A DNA stretch of 64,000 bases from Crenalkalicoccus roseus (GCF_004761865.1 NZ_SJDM01000001.1:257549-321548); one strand, 5' to 3'. Shown: positions 8,111 to 16,821, numbered from the stretch's first letter. The notes: generated by a model not told the origin, from the sequence alone. Made by a program: numbers and translations.

Positions 8111-9940
8111 CTACGCCGCCTCGCTCTCCGCGCGCCTGGCGTGGCGCTTGCGCTCGTGCGGGTCGAGGTGGCGCTTGCGCAGCCTGACGGCGGAGGGCGT
8201 CACCTCCACCAGCTCGTCGTCCTCGATGTAGGCGATCGCCTGCTCCAGGCTCATCCGCCGCGGCGGCGTCAGCAGCAGCGCGTCGTCCTTGCCGGCGGCG
8301 CGGATGTTGGTGAGCTTCTTCTCCCGGATCGGGTTCACCTCCAGGTCCTCGGCGCGGGAGTTCTCGCCGATGATCATCCCGACATACACCTTCTCGCCCG
8401 GGCCGACGAACAGCGCGCCGCGCTCCTGCAGGTAGAACAGCGCGTACTGCACCGCCTCCCCGTCGGCGTTGGCGATCAGGCTGCCGTTGCGCCGCCCCTC
8501 GATCGGCCCGGCCCAGGGGCCGTAGCCGTGGAACAGCCGGTTCATGATGCCGGTGCCGCGCGTGTCGGTCAGGAACTCGCCGTGGTAGCCGATCAGGCCG
8601 CGGGAGGGGATCAGGAAGACGAGCCTGGTCTTGCCGCCGCCCGAGGGGCGCATGTCCTGCATCTGCCCCTTCCTGAGCGACATCTTCTCGACCACGGCGC
8701 CGGCATGGGCCTCGTCCACGTCCACCAGCACCTCCTCGTAGGGCTCCTCCCGCGCCCCCGTCTCCGGGTTCTCGCGCGTCAGCACGCGGGGGCGGCCGAT
8801 GGTCAGCTCGAAGCCTTCACGGCGCATGGTCTCGATCAGCACGCCGAGCTGCAGCTCGCCGCGGCCCGCCACCTCGAAGGCGTCGCTCTCCTCGCTGTCG
8901 CGCACGCGGATCGCGACGTTGCCCTCGGCTTCGCGGAACAGCCGGTCGCGGATCTGGCGGGAGGTCACCTTCTTCCCCTCGCGCCCGCCGAGCGGCCCGT
9001 CATTGATGCGGAAGGTCATGGCGAGCGTCGGCGGGTCCACCGGGATGGCGGGCAGCGGCGCCTCCACCTCCGGCGCCGCCACCGTGTCCGGAATGGTGCC
9101 CTTCTCCAGACCGGCGATGGCGATGATGTCGCCGGCCGCCGCCTCCTCCACCGGCACGCGCTCGAGGCCGCGGAAGGAGAGCAGCTTGGTCAGCCGCCCC
9201 GTCTCCACCACCGCCCCGTCGGCGCGCAGGATGCGCACCGGCATGTTCACCCGCGCCGTGCCCTGCTCGATCCGCCCGGTCAGGATGCGGCCGAGGAAAT
9301 TGTCGTATTCCAGGATGCTCGCCGTCATCGCGAAGGGCCGCTCCGCGTCCTTCCCCGGCGGCGGGACATGGCGCAGGATCAGCTCGAACAGCGCGGAGAG
9401 GTCCCGGCGCGGCCCCTCCATGCCCTCGTCCGCCCAGCCCTGGCGGCCGGAGGCGAACAGGGTCGGGAAGTCGAGCTGGGCGTCGTCGGCGCCGAGCGCG
9501 GCGAAGAGGTCGAACACCTCGTCGTGCACCTCGTGCGGGCGCGCATCCTGGCGGTCCACCTTGTTGATGACGACGATGGGCCGGAGGCCGCGCGCCAGCG
9601 CCTTGCCGACCACGAATTTGGTCTGCGGCAGCGGCCCCTCGGCGGCGTCCACCAGCACGATGGCGCCGTCCACCATGGAGAGGATGCGCTCCACCTCGCC
9701 GCCGAAATCGGCATGGCCGGGCGTGTCCACGATGTTGATCTTGGTGCCCCGCCACTCCACCGCCGTGCATTTGGCGAGGATGGTGATGCCCCGCTCGCGC
9801 TCGAGGTCGTTGCGGTCGAGCGCGCGCTCGGCCACCTGCTGGTTGGCGCGGAAGGCGCCGGCCTGCCTCAGCAGGCTGTCCACCAGCGTGGTCTTGCCAT
9901 GATCGACATGCGCGATGATCGCGACGTTGCGGAGGTCCAT
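8111..9940 (-). CDS. typA: ribosome-associated translational GTPase TypA/BipA
   Basis: A 609-residue GTPase of the elongation-factor family. The G1 loop AHVDHGKTT is at residues 10-18, followed by switch [11 protein letters not shown], the G3 motif [14 protein letters not shown], and [10 protein letters not shown] (G4). The middle and C-terminal domains include the conserved [21 protein letters not shown] and [20 protein letters not shown] segments that separate TypA from LepA and EF-G. It binds ribosomes and is linked to stress and cold growth in other bacteria. Full length; single-gene unit on the minus strand. Confidence 0.97.
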   Translation of the reverse strand: MDLRNVAIIAHVDHGKTTLVDSLLRQAGAFRANQQVAERALDRNDLERERGITILAKCTAVEWRGTKINIVDTPGHADFGGEVERILSMVDGAIVLVDAAEGPLPQTKFVVGKALARGLRPIVVINKVDRQDARPHEVHDEVFDLFAALGADDAQLDFPTLFASGRQGWADEGMEGPRRDLSALFELILRHVPPPGKDAERPFAMTASILEYDNFLGRILTGRIEQGTARVNMPVRILRADGAVVETGRLTKLLSFRGLERVPVEEAAAGDIIAIAGLEKGTIPDTVAAPEVEAPLPAIPVDPPTLAMTFRINDGPLGGREGKKVTSRQIRDRLFREAEGNVAIRVRDSEESDAFEVAGRGELQLGVLIETMRREGFELTIGRPRVLTRENPETGAREEPYEEVLVDVDEAHAGAVVEKMSLRKGQMQDMRPSGGGKTRLVFLIPSRGLIGYHGEFLTDTRGTGIMNRLFHGYGPWAGPIEGRRNGSLIANADGEAVQYALFYLQERGALFVGPGEKVYVGMIIGENSRAEDLEVNPIREKKLTNIRAAGKDDALLLTPPRRMSLEQAIAYIEDDELVEVTPSAVRLRKRHLDPHERKRHARRAESEAA

Positions 9941-10080
9941 GCGAGGGCTTCCCGGGGCGGCGCGCGGCGCCGCGGGCCGCGCCCGTGGGGGCGACCGTCC
10001 GGCGGGCGGCGCATGTTGCGCCGCACCACATAGGGGGTCACCGGCGCAAAAGCGAGCCCGAAGGCCGCGCGCGGCGCGCG

Positions 10081-10112
10081 AAAAAGGGGCCGCGCCCTGC
10101 CGGCGCGGCCCC
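10081..10112 (-). terminator. intrinsic terminator of the secreted protein gene
   Basis: A perfect 11-bp inverted repeat (GGGGCCGCGCC / GGCGCGGCCCC) with a 5-base loop is followed, on the minus strand, by five T residues. It lies 14 bases past the stop codon at 10127, a textbook Rho-independent layout and the clearest one in the window. Confidence 0.85.
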
Positions 10113-10126
10113 TCCCGATGGGCGTG

Positions 10127-11053
10127 CTACTGGCTGCCGCCGGCGGCGCCGCCCGGGCCGCCGCCCAGCGTGTCCGGCCCGCCGGCCCGGCCGCCGAGCG
10201 TCGGATCGCCCGGCCGCACCTGACCCCAGCGGCTCATCGGATCCTGTTCGGAGGCGCCGGCGAAGGGCTGGCCGGGCGGCGGGGCGCCGCGCGGCATGGC
10301 GATCTGCCCCTGGACGTTGGGGAACTGGCTGGTGCCGGGCATCACCTGGCTCGGCATTTCGCGGGTGCCGCCGCTCGGCCCATACTGGGTGAAGCCGCCC
10401 GGCGTGCCCCAGCCGCCCTGCGCCTGCCAGCCGGGCTGCTGCTGGCCCCACTGCTGCTGGCCCCAGCCACCGGGCGCGGCCTGCTGGCCCCAGGGCTGCT
10501 GCCCCCACTGCTGCTGCTGGCCCCAGCCGGGACCGGCCTGATGGCCCCAGCCCGGACCGGCCTGCTGGCCCCAGCCTGGCCCGCGCTCGGCCATGCGGCC
10601 CATCGCCTGGGCATCGGCGATCGCGATCTGGGTGGCACGGCGCGCCCGGTCGATGTCGCGGTTCCACAGCGCCCGCCGCGCCTCGGAGATCGCCTCGGCG
10701 GCGTCGCTGTCGCGCGGGTCCATGCCGCCCTGGCGCATGGTGAAGCGCCGGTTCAGCACGCTGGTCTCGGCGCGCTCCAGATATTCGTTCGCGAGGCCGA
10801 AATTGTTGCGTTCCAGAGCGCTCTGCGCCTGGCGCAGCATCTGCTGGATGTTCTCGGTGTCCTGCGCCTGGCGGGCGGCCTGGTACTGCTGGGCCACGGG
10901 CGGGATCAGGCCGCGGTCGCGCGGCTCGCCGCCCTCGAGCGGGGTGCCCGGCGGGGGCTGGAAGCCGTAGGTGTAGGTGTGCTGCGCCGAGGCCGGCGCC
11001 GCGAGGAGCAGGGCCGCGCCGAGGGCGGTGGAAAGCATCAGGGTCTTGCGCAT
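10127..11053 (-). CDS. secreted low-complexity protein with W/Q/G-rich repeats
   Basis: A 308-residue exported protein. The ATG at 11053 starts a classical signal peptide (MRKTLMLSTALGAALLLAAPASAQ). An alpha-helical segment (about residues 45-130) with repeat-like helices follows (AQSALERNNFGLANEYLERA). Next comes a low-complexity stretch of about 65 residues built on GPGWGQQ and QQWGQQ units, then a Pro/Gly-rich module of about 95 residues. That last module is also found, almost alone, in the adjacent upstream gene (11208-11594). I do not recognise a family with known function. It may be a surface or matrix protein. The start at 11305 in the same frame is unlikely because it would hide the signal peptide. 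Confidence 0.75.
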   Translation of the reverse strand: MRKTLMLSTALGAALLLAAPASAQHTYTYGFQPPPGTPLEGGEPRDRGLIPPVAQQYQAARQAQDTENIQQMLRQAQSALERNNFGLANEYLERAETSVLNRRFTMRQGGMDPRDSDAAEAISEARRALWNRDIDRARRATQIAIADAQAMGRMAERGPGWGQQAGPGWGHQAGPGWGQQQQWGQQPWGQQAAPGGWGQQQWGQQQPGWQAQGGWGTPGGFTQYGPSGGTREMPSQVMPGTSQFPNVQGQIAMPRGAPPPGQPFAGASEQDPMSRWGQVRPGDPTLGGRAGGPDTLGGGPGGAAGGSQ

Positions 11054-11171
11054 TCTCGCACCTCCGTCCTGACGATGGGGGTTGCGGACCGCCTGCCCGA
11101 GGCGTCCGCCACGCTGCGGTTGCAACACAAGGCCATGGCCCGGGTTCCCCCCGCCGCCGGGACCAGAGAGG

Positions 11172-11199
11172 GCCGGGCGCGGCCGGCGCCGCGCCCGGC
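11172..11199 (-). terminator. GC-rich hairpin after the small secreted protein gene
   Basis: An 11-bp perfect inverted repeat (GCCGGGCGCGG / CCGCGCCCGGC, 6-base loop) begins 8 bases beyond the stop at 11208. There is no T-run, so it may be a weak or Rho-assisted terminator, or an mRNA-stabilising stem. Confidence 0.5.
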
Positions 11200-11207
11200 G
11201 CCTGAGG

Positions 11208-11594
11208 TCAGCGGCTGCCGCCGGCGCTGCCGCCCGGGCCGCCGCCCAGCGTGTCGGGGCCGCCCGCGGCGGCACCGGTCGGGTCGCCCGGGCGGATCTG
11301 GCCACCGGTGCTGAGCTGCGAGCTGGTGCCGCCGGCCTGCGGATGCGGCTGGCCGGGCGCGGGCGCCCCGCGCGGTCCGGCGGCCTGGCCCTGCACGTTC
11401 GGCTGCGCGCTGGTGCCGGGCATCACCTGATTGGGCATGGTGCTGGTGCCGGCCTGCCCGCCATAGGTCGAGGCGCCACCCGGAGTGCCGAGGCCGCCCT
11501 GCGGCTGGGACTGGGCGCCGGCTTGGCCAATGACCAGGCCGCCGGCCAGAAGCGCCGCGCCGAGCGCGGTGGTGAGAAGGCGAGAGGATCGCAT
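11208..11594 (-). CDS. small secreted Pro/Gly-rich protein, paralogue of the downstream gene
   Basis: A 128-residue protein with a signal peptide (MRSSRLLTTALGAALLAGG... to GAQS) followed directly by a disordered Pro/Gly/Gln module. The module aligns end to end with the last ~95 residues of the protein at 10127-11053. Shared blocks are GTPGG, MPxQVMPGTS, PNVQGQ, PRGAPxPGQP, QxRPGDPT and GGPDTLGGGPGG. The pair arose by tandem duplication with insertion or loss of the helical and W/Q/G-rich regions. Function unknown. The ATG at 11594 is set by the signal peptide. Confidence 0.75.
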   Translation of the reverse strand: MRSSRLLTTALGAALLAGGLVIGQAGAQSQPQGGLGTPGGASTYGGQAGTSTMPNQVMPGTSAQPNVQGQAAGPRGAPAPGQPHPQAGGTSSQLSTGGQIRPGDPTGAAAGGPDTLGGGPGGSAGGSR

Positions 11595-11692
11595 CGTCGT
11601 CTCCGCTGTTGGTGGAGGAGGGACCAGTCCTGGCCCACCCGCCAACACGGGCCGCCCGCGGAAGTTCCGCGGGCGCAGCAGGCCGCCTTCCC

Positions 11693-12073
11693 CTACCCGG
11701 CGCCTTTCGGCCACAGCCACCACAGCAGTACAAGCGCCGCCAGCAGCCACAGCGCCACGATCGCCGCGGCGCCGGCGCGGCTCACCGGCCGCCGCTGCGC
11801 CGCCCGCGCCGTGGCGCGGTGCTCCTCCATCACCTCCCTGGGCACCAGGCGGATGGCCAGCAGCAGCGCCAGCGGCAGCAGCACCAGCTCGTCGAGATAG
11901 CCGAGAACGGGGATGAAGTCCGGAATGAGGTCGATCGGCGAGAGCGCGTAGGCCGCCACCGCCAGCGCGAAGGCCCTGGCGTACCAGGGGGTGCGGGGAT
12001 CGCGCGCGGCCAGCCACAGGGCGTGCACCTCCCGCCGGAGCGCGCGCGCCCAGTCGCGCAGGCGGCGCAGCAC
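11693..12073 (-). CDS. YkvA-like DUF1232 membrane protein
   Basis: A protein of about 126 residues of the DUF1232 (YkvA) family. The hallmark YALSPIDLIPDFIPVLGYLDE is present, and it is preceded by AARDPRTPWYARAFALAV. A second hydrophobic helix closes the protein (ALWLLAALVLLWWLWP). I place the start at the GTG at 12073, preceded by a GAGGGA ribosome site and lying 8 bases after the adenosine kinase stop. An ATG at 12121 would overlap that gene by 41 bases. Function unknown. Confidence 0.75.
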   Translation of the reverse strand: MLRRLRDWARALRREVHALWLAARDPRTPWYARAFALAVAAYALSPIDLIPDFIPVLGYLDELVLLPLALLLAIRLVPREVMEEHRATARAAQRRPVSRAGAAAIVALWLLAALVLLWWLWPKGAG

Positions 12074-12080
12074 GCGTCCC

Positions 12081-13094
12081 TCAGCCGAGCAGGCCGGAGA
12101 CGCCCCCCGCGCCGGCGCCAACCAGCGCCTTCAGGTCGGCCTGCGGCCTTGCGCCGAAATGCGAGATCGCCTCCGAGGCCGCGAGCGTGCCCCAGCGGCC
12201 GCATTCGGGCAGGGGCAGGCCACGGCCGAGCGCGGCGAGGAAGCCGGCGGCGTAGGCGTCGCCGGCGCCGGTGGTGTCCACCACCTTCACCGGCCGCGCC
12301 GGCACCTCGTGCGCCTCCTCCTCGGTCAGCACGATGCTGCCGCGCTCGCTCCGCGTCAGCACCGCGAGCGCCACCTCGCCGCGCACCAGCCGGATCGCGG
12401 CGGCGATATTGTCGGTTTCGTAGAGGGAGAGGAGCTCGGCTTCGTTGGCGAACAGGATGTCCGCCTCCTCCCGCACGAAGCGACGGAAGGCCTGGCGGTG
12501 GCGCTGCACGCAGAACGGGTCGGAGAGGGTGAGCGCGACCCGCCGCCCCGCCCGGTGCGCGGCGCGGGAGGCGGCGTAGAATGCCGCCTGCGCCGCCGGC
12601 GGGTCGAACAGGTAGCCTTCGAGGTAGGTGATGGCGGCCGCCGCCACCACCGCCTCGTCCACGTCGGCGGCGGAGAAGTGCACGCAGGCGCCGAGATGGG
12701 TGTTCATGGTGCGCTGCCCGTCCGGCGTCACCAGGATCAGGCAGCGCGCGGTGGGGGCGGCGCCATCGGGCAGCGGCCGGGTCGGGTAGTCCACGCCGGA
12801 GGCGCGGATGTCGTGGGCGAAGACGCGCCCGAGCTGGTCGTCCGCCACCTTGCCGAGGAAGCCGACGCGCGCGCCGAGCGAGGCCGCCACCGCGCAGGTG
12901 TTGGCCGCCGAGCCGCCCGAGCTCTCCACCCCCGGCCCCATCTCGGCGTAGAGGCGCTCCGCCTCCTCCGCGCCGATCAGCCGCATGGCGCCCTTGGTGA
13001 GGTTGCGCGCCTCGAGGAAGGCGTCGTCGGCGCGGGCGAGCACGTCCACGATGGCGTTGCCGATGCCGAGGAGGTCGAGGGCAGGTGCGCTCAT
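12081..13094 (-). CDS. adenosine kinase-like PfkB carbohydrate kinase
   Basis: A 337-residue PfkB-family kinase. It starts with LDLLGIGNAIVDVLARADDAFL, typical of the bacterial adenosine kinase branch, and has the GGSAANTC ribokinase signature near residue 60. The C-terminal PfkB signature VVDTTGAGDAYAAGFLAAL carries the catalytic Asp and anion hole. The likely role is phosphorylation of adenosine to AMP in purine salvage, though related sugar kinases cannot be excluded. It is followed immediately by the DUF1232 gene on the same strand. Confidence 0.88.
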   Translation of the reverse strand: MSAPALDLLGIGNAIVDVLARADDAFLEARNLTKGAMRLIGAEEAERLYAEMGPGVESSGGSAANTCAVAASLGARVGFLGKVADDQLGRVFAHDIRASGVDYPTRPLPDGAAPTARCLILVTPDGQRTMNTHLGACVHFSAADVDEAVVAAAAITYLEGYLFDPPAAQAAFYAASRAAHRAGRRVALTLSDPFCVQRHRQAFRRFVREEADILFANEAELLSLYETDNIAAAIRLVRGEVALAVLTRSERGSIVLTEEEAHEVPARPVKVVDTTGAGDAYAAGFLAALGRGLPLPECGRWGTLAASEAISHFGARPQADLKALVGAGAGGVSGLLG

Positions 13095-13204
13095 GCGGGG
13101 ACCTTTGGCGGGGCCGGGCGTTGCCCCCGGCGCGCGGAGCGGGATTGCTCGCGTTCCGGCCGCACCCGATAGCCGCCGCCCCGTCCCCCCGCAACCGAGA
13201 CCGC

Positions 13205-13879
13205 ATGCCCGCCGCCTTCCTGCTCACCCTCCGCCAGCTCGGCGACCCCGCCTTCCTCGGCCCGCTGCTCAAGGGCTTCCTCGGCGCGCTGCTCGCCTTC
13301 CTCGGCCTCGCCGCCCTCGCCGCCTGGGGGGTGGGGGAGCTGGCCGGGGGCAGCGGCTGGCTCGCCGCGCTGGCCGCCGCCGCGGGCGGGGTGCTCGCGC
13401 TCGGCCTCGCGGTGTGGCTGTTCGTGCCGGTGATGCTGGCGATCGCCGGCCTGTTCACCGACGCGGTGGCGGCGGCCGTGGAGCGGCGCTTCTACCCCGG
13501 CCTGCCGCCCGCCCGCGGCGCCGGCCTGGCCGCGCAGGCGCGGTTCAACCTCGGCCTCGCGCTGCGCATGGGGCTGCTGACGCTGCTCGTGCTGCCCGTC
13601 GGCCTGTTCCTGCCGCCGCTCGGCGCCGTGCTGTTCTGGGCGGTCTCGGCGGTGGCGCTCGGGCATGGGCTGTTCGAGGGGGTGGCGCAGCGGCGCATGG
13701 GCGTGGCCGAGGCACGGGCGCTGCGCCGCCGGCGCCAGGGCGCGGTGCTCGCCGCCGGCGGCGTGCTGGCGGCGCTCGCCCTGGTGCCCGGGCTCAACCT
13801 GCTGGTGCCGGTGCTCGGCACGGCGGCGATGACGCACCTACTGCACCGCGGCCCCGGCGGCGCCCCGGCGGCGCGCTGA
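13205..13879 (+). CDS. EI24/CysZ-like membrane protein
   Basis: A 224-residue integral membrane protein with about four or five hydrophobic helices (roughly residues 24-45, 52-85, 130-170 and 185-215) separated by a short loop rich in charges. The N-terminus AFLLTLRQLGDPAFLGPLLKG and the LFVPVMLAIAGLFTDAVAAAVERRFYPGLP segment match EI24-domain proteins; CysZ sulfate permeases share that fold. No cysteine biosynthesis gene is nearby. I chose the ATG at 13205, where the hydrophobic domain begins; a longer in-frame start at 13085 would overlap the adenosine kinase promoter side. Confidence 0.7.
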   Translation: MPAAFLLTLRQLGDPAFLGPLLKGFLGALLAFLGLAALAAWGVGELAGGSGWLAALAAAAGGVLALGLAVWLFVPVMLAIAGLFTDAVAAAVERRFYPGLPPARGAGLAAQARFNLGLALRMGLLTLLVLPVGLFLPPLGAVLFWAVSAVALGHGLFEGVAQRRMGVAEARALRRRRQGAVLAAGGVLAALALVPGLNLLVPVLGTAAMTHLLHRGPGGAPAAR

Positions 13880-14027
13880 CGGAATATCCTCCGTTTTCCG
13901 CCTCCCGCCCCGCATCACCGGATTGTGCGGGCACGGCCGCGCGTGCTAGCCGGAGCAGTGGGCGGTCCGCCGGGGAGAGGCAGCGCGCCGCTCGCATGCC
14001 GCATCGCTGTCGGTCAGGGGGAACAGC

Positions 14028-14663
14028 ATGGCCATCTTCGGACGCAAGCGAGAGGACGGGCCGGGCGCGCCCGCCGCCGACACCACCCTGGCGCCCGCGC
14101 AGGACACCGACTTTGGCGTCCCGCCCTTCCGCCCCGCACCGAAGGAAGCACCCGCCTTGAACACCCTCGCACCCAAGCCCACCGCCGCGCCCGCCACCCC
14201 GACGCTGGGCTCGCGCCCGGCCGCGCCCGCCCCGGTCGGCGTGCCCGCCCGGCCGCCCAAGGCCGACCCGGCGGACCGCCGCACCCTGGTGGTGGGGCGG
14301 GGCATCAGCCTGCAGGGCACCGTCGCCGACGCGGAGCGGCTGGTGGTCGAGGGCACGGTGCAGTCCGAGATGATCCACGCCGCCGAGCTCTTCGTCGCCC
14401 AGTCCGGCGTGTTCCGCGGCGAGGTGCAGGTCGAGGACGCCGAGATCGCCGGCCTGTTCGACGGCACGCTGACGGTGCGCGGCAGCCTGACCATCCGCGC
14501 CACCGGCAAGGTCAATGGCACGGCGCGTTACCGCCGCCTGTCGGTGGAGGAGGGCGGCCAGGTCTCCGGCCGGATGGAGATGCTCGGCGAGTCCCAGGCC
14601 GCGCCCCCCGCCGTGCCCGCCTGGTCGCCGACGAGCGAGCCGGTCGCACCCGCCGAATCCTGA
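14028..14663 (+). CDS. bactofilin (polymer-forming cytoskeletal protein)
   Basis: A 211-residue bactofilin. A disordered Pro/Ala-rich N-terminal tail (to about residue 80) leads into the beta-helical polymerising core: TLVVGRGISLQGTVADAERLVVEGTVQSEMI, then AEIAGLFDGTLTVRGSLTIRATGKVNGTARY and a final GGQVSGRME turn. A short Pro-rich C-tail follows. Bactofilins self-assemble into non-nucleotide filaments at the membrane and affect shape, stalks or envelope growth. It precedes a lipoprotein gene on the same strand. Confidence 0.9.
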   Translation: MAIFGRKREDGPGAPAADTTLAPAQDTDFGVPPFRPAPKEAPALNTLAPKPTAAPATPTLGSRPAAPAPVGVPARPPKADPADRRTLVVGRGISLQGTVADAERLVVEGTVQSEMIHAAELFVAQSGVFRGEVQVEDAEIAGLFDGTLTVRGSLTIRATGKVNGTARYRRLSVEEGGQVSGRMEMLGESQAAPPAVPAWSPTSEPVAPAES

Positions 14664-14761
14664 TCCGCCGCCCGCCGCCGGCCGGTGGCGCGCCGCCGCC
14701 CGGCCGACGGCCCCCGCCCCCGCGCGCCGGGATCCGCCCGGCGCCGCCGGATGCGCGCGCC

Positions 14762-15283
14762 ATGGCGCCCCTTCGCCTGCTGCCGCTGCTCGTCCTTGCC
14801 GGCTGCGCCGCGCCGGAGGCGCGGGACGCGGCCTCGCTGCGCGCGGCGATGGCGAACAGCCAGGCGAGCCTCGCCGCGGTCTCTCCCTTCCCGCTCCTTC
14901 CCACCGCCGCCCCCCTCGCCGTCGCCGCGGCCGCACCGGAGCGCGCGCCCGCGGGCGCAGGCACGCCACCGGCGGAGGGCGCGCCGCGCGCCGCCGCCGC
15001 GCTGCTCGGCCTCGGGCCGCAGGCGCTGCGCCGCCATCTCGGCGAGCCGTCGCTGCGCCGGGCGGAGGGGGGGGCGGAGATCTGGCTCTACACCGCGGAG
15101 GGATGCGCCCTCGACCTGGTGCTCTACCCGGCCGGCGGCGGCCTGCGCGTCGCCCATGCCGCGGCGCGGGCGAGCGGCGTCGCCCTGCGCACCGAGGCGG
15201 AGTGCCTGCGCGAGATCGCCGGCACCGCGCCGCGCCCGCCCCCCGCCCTGATCGGCGCGGCGGCCGGGGCGGGGACGGGCTGA
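14762..15283 (+). CDS. predicted outer-membrane or periplasmic lipoprotein
   Basis: A 173-residue protein beginning MAPLRLLPLLVLAGCA, with a lipobox (LAGC) ending at Cys15. The residue after the Cys is Ala rather than Asp, which favours outer-membrane sorting. A Pro/Ala-rich linker leads to a small C-terminal domain (LGLGPQALRRHLGEPSLRRAEGG, then EIWLYTAEGCALDLVLYP) that resembles SmpA/OmlA-like or related small lipoprotein domains. It follows the bactofilin gene after a 98-base gap. Function unknown. Confidence 0.7.
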   Translation: MAPLRLLPLLVLAGCAAPEARDAASLRAAMANSQASLAAVSPFPLLPTAAPLAVAAAAPERAPAGAGTPPAEGAPRAAAALLGLGPQALRRHLGEPSLRRAEGGAEIWLYTAEGCALDLVLYPAGGGLRVAHAAARASGVALRTEAECLREIAGTAPRPPPALIGAAAGAGTG

Positions 15284-15296
15284 GCGCGCCGCCTCC

Positions 15297-16220
15297 GTGG
15301 CCCCCTATCTCGACGCCTTCGTGCCGGCCTTCGGCCTGCTCGCCCTCGGCGCCCTGCTGCGCCGCCGCCTGCTGCGCGAGGAGGCGCTGTGGGCCGGCAT
15401 CGAGCGGCTGGTGTTCTGGGTGCTGATGCCGGCGCTGCTCGCCTCGGCGATCGCCTCGGTGGACCTCGCCGCCCTGCCGCTCGGGCGCATGGCGGTGGCG
15501 ATCTGGCTGGCGCTGCTCGGCGGCACGGCGGCGAGCCTGCTGCTCGCGCGCGCCTTCGCCCTCTCCCACGCCTCCATGACCTCGGTGCTGCAGGGCGGCA
15601 TCCGCTTCAACAACCTGATGGGCTTCGCCGTGGTGGGCGGCATCTACGGCGCCCCCGGCACCGCGCTCGGGGCGGTGGCGACGGGGCTGATCGTGCCGAT
15701 GGTGCAGGCGGTGACGGTGCTCGCCTTCGCGCTCGGCCGGGACGGGGCCGGGCGGGTCTCGCCGCTGCGGGTGCTGGGGCAGGTGCTGGCGAACCCGCTG
15801 ATCCTCGGCTGCCTCGCCGGCTTCGCGGCGGCGGCGCTGGGCGGGCTGCCGCCCGGGGTGCAGCCGCTGCTGCGCGCGCTCGGCCAGGCGGCGATCGCGC
15901 TCGGCCTGCTCTGCGTCGGCGCGGCGCTCACCTGGGGGGCGCTGCGCGGGCGGCCGGGCCTGCAGGCGGCGACCTGCCTCGTGAAGCTCGTGGTGGTGCC
16001 GGCGATGACCCTCGCCCTCGGCCGCGCCCTCGGCCTCGACCCGCTGCCGCTCGCCGTGGCGCTGGTGTTCATGGCGCTGCCGACGGCGACCACCAGCTAC
16101 GTGATGACCCGCGCCATGGGCGGGGACGCGCCGCTGATGGCGGCGCTGATCACCACCGAGCACCTGCTGGCGATGCTCACCCTGCCGCTGTGGATCGCGC
16201 TGCTCGGCGCCGGCGGATAG
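15297..16220 (+). CDS. AEC family (auxin efflux carrier-like) permease
   Basis: A 307-residue membrane transporter of the AEC family with about ten hydrophobic segments. LVFWVLMPALLASAIASVDL near residue 45, the GGIRFNNLMGFAVVGGIYG segment, the LANPLILGCLAGFAAAALG repeat start and the FMALPTATTSYVMTRAMGGD motif are characteristic. The family exports or imports small organic anions such as malate; the substrate here is unknown. The start is a GTG at 15297, 13 bases after the lipoprotein stop. Confidence 0.88.
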   Translation: MAPYLDAFVPAFGLLALGALLRRRLLREEALWAGIERLVFWVLMPALLASAIASVDLAALPLGRMAVAIWLALLGGTAASLLLARAFALSHASMTSVLQGGIRFNNLMGFAVVGGIYGAPGTALGAVATGLIVPMVQAVTVLAFALGRDGAGRVSPLRVLGQVLANPLILGCLAGFAAAALGGLPPGVQPLLRALGQAAIALGLLCVGAALTWGALRGRPGLQAATCLVKLVVVPAMTLALGRALGLDPLPLAVALVFMALPTATTSYVMTRAMGGDAPLMAALITTEHLLAMLTLPLWIALLGAGG

Positions 16221-16268
16221 GGCAGACCGCGGAGGGCCGAAGCCTTCGCCGCTCCCCGCCCGCGCCGG

Positions 16269-16340
16269 CGGCTGCAGCGCGATCCGTCTTGACGGATCGC
16301 GCGTCCGCCCGAGGAAGGGCGGCCGGTTCACCGCTCCGGC
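16269..16340 (-). repeat. palindromic interspersed repeat, copy 1
   Basis: A ~72-base element in the gap between convergent genes. On the minus strand it begins GCCGGAGCGGTGA and ends GCTGCAGCCG, and the same pattern recurs at 62681-62751. Its core (16277-16302) is a perfect 12-bp inverted repeat, GCGCGATCCGTC / GACGGATCGCGC, with almost no loop, so it could also terminate transcription from both sides. It looks like a REP/MITE-type dispersed repeat. Confidence 0.65.
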
Positions 16341-16364
16341 GCTCCCGCCTGCGCGGATCGGGCG

Positions 16365-16766
16365 CTACACCCAGCCGCGGATCTTCCCGACGAGCAGGAT
16401 CACCGCCTCGGCGGCGGCAATGACGGCGGGGGCGGTCTTGCCGATCTCCTCCGCCCAGCCGCGCAGCGTCTTCGCGGCGACGGCGAAGAAGCCCTGCTGC
16501 CCCTCGGGCTTCGCCGCCTCCACCACCTTCCTGGCGCTCTCCGCCGCCTCCTTGGCCAGCGGCTGCTGCGCCTCCGGCAGCGTCTCGAGCAGCGCCGCGA
16601 GCTCGGCCAGCGCCTTCTCCAGCGCCTGCCGCTGCTCCGGCGCGGCCGGCAGCCCGGCGGCGATGGTCACCGCCTGCTGGAAGGTGTTTCTGACGAAGAC
16701 CGGGCCGTGGAAGGTGCCGGAGAAGGTGTAGCTCTCGCCGGGGCCGGCGGGCGGGGGTTCGGGCAT
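16365..16766 (-). CDS. small helical protein with N-terminal amyloid-like motif, putative STAND partner/effector
   Basis: A 133-residue protein, not recognised as a named family. A Pro-rich start is followed by a beta-prone Gly motif, YTFSGTFHGPVFVRNTF (residues 13-29). The rest is Ala/Glu/Leu-rich alpha-helix (about 35-105), and it ends in a hydrophobic helix (APAVIAAAEAVILLVGKI). The N-terminal motif is closely matched by YDLGGQYFGSVFVKCSF at residues 5-21 of the STAND NTPase encoded 55 bases upstream on the same strand. The ATG at 16766 follows a GAGAGGAG ribosome site. I infer that it is the partner or effector of the NTPase, perhaps acting at a membrane. This is not proven. Confidence 0.65.
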   Translation of the reverse strand: MPEPPPAGPGESYTFSGTFHGPVFVRNTFQQAVTIAAGLPAAPEQRQALEKALAELAALLETLPEAQQPLAKEAAESARKVVEAAKPEGQQGFFAVAAKTLRGWAEEIGKTAPAVIAAAEAVILLVGKIRGWV

Positions 16767-16821
16767 CGGGGCTCCTCTCTGTGGTCGGCGCCCGGAACGG
16801 CCGGGCGCGCGGGCTTGCGCC

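Noticed and set aside
6581-10033. 1150-codon open frame on the plus strand
   Set aside because: It is the antisense shadow of the acyl-CoA dehydrogenase and typA genes; its His/Arg/Gly-rich translation has no domain.
12081-12121. ATG at 12121 as start of the DUF1232 gene
   Set aside because: It would overlap the adenosine kinase gene by 41 bases; the GTG at 12073 has a ribosome site and matches the family start.
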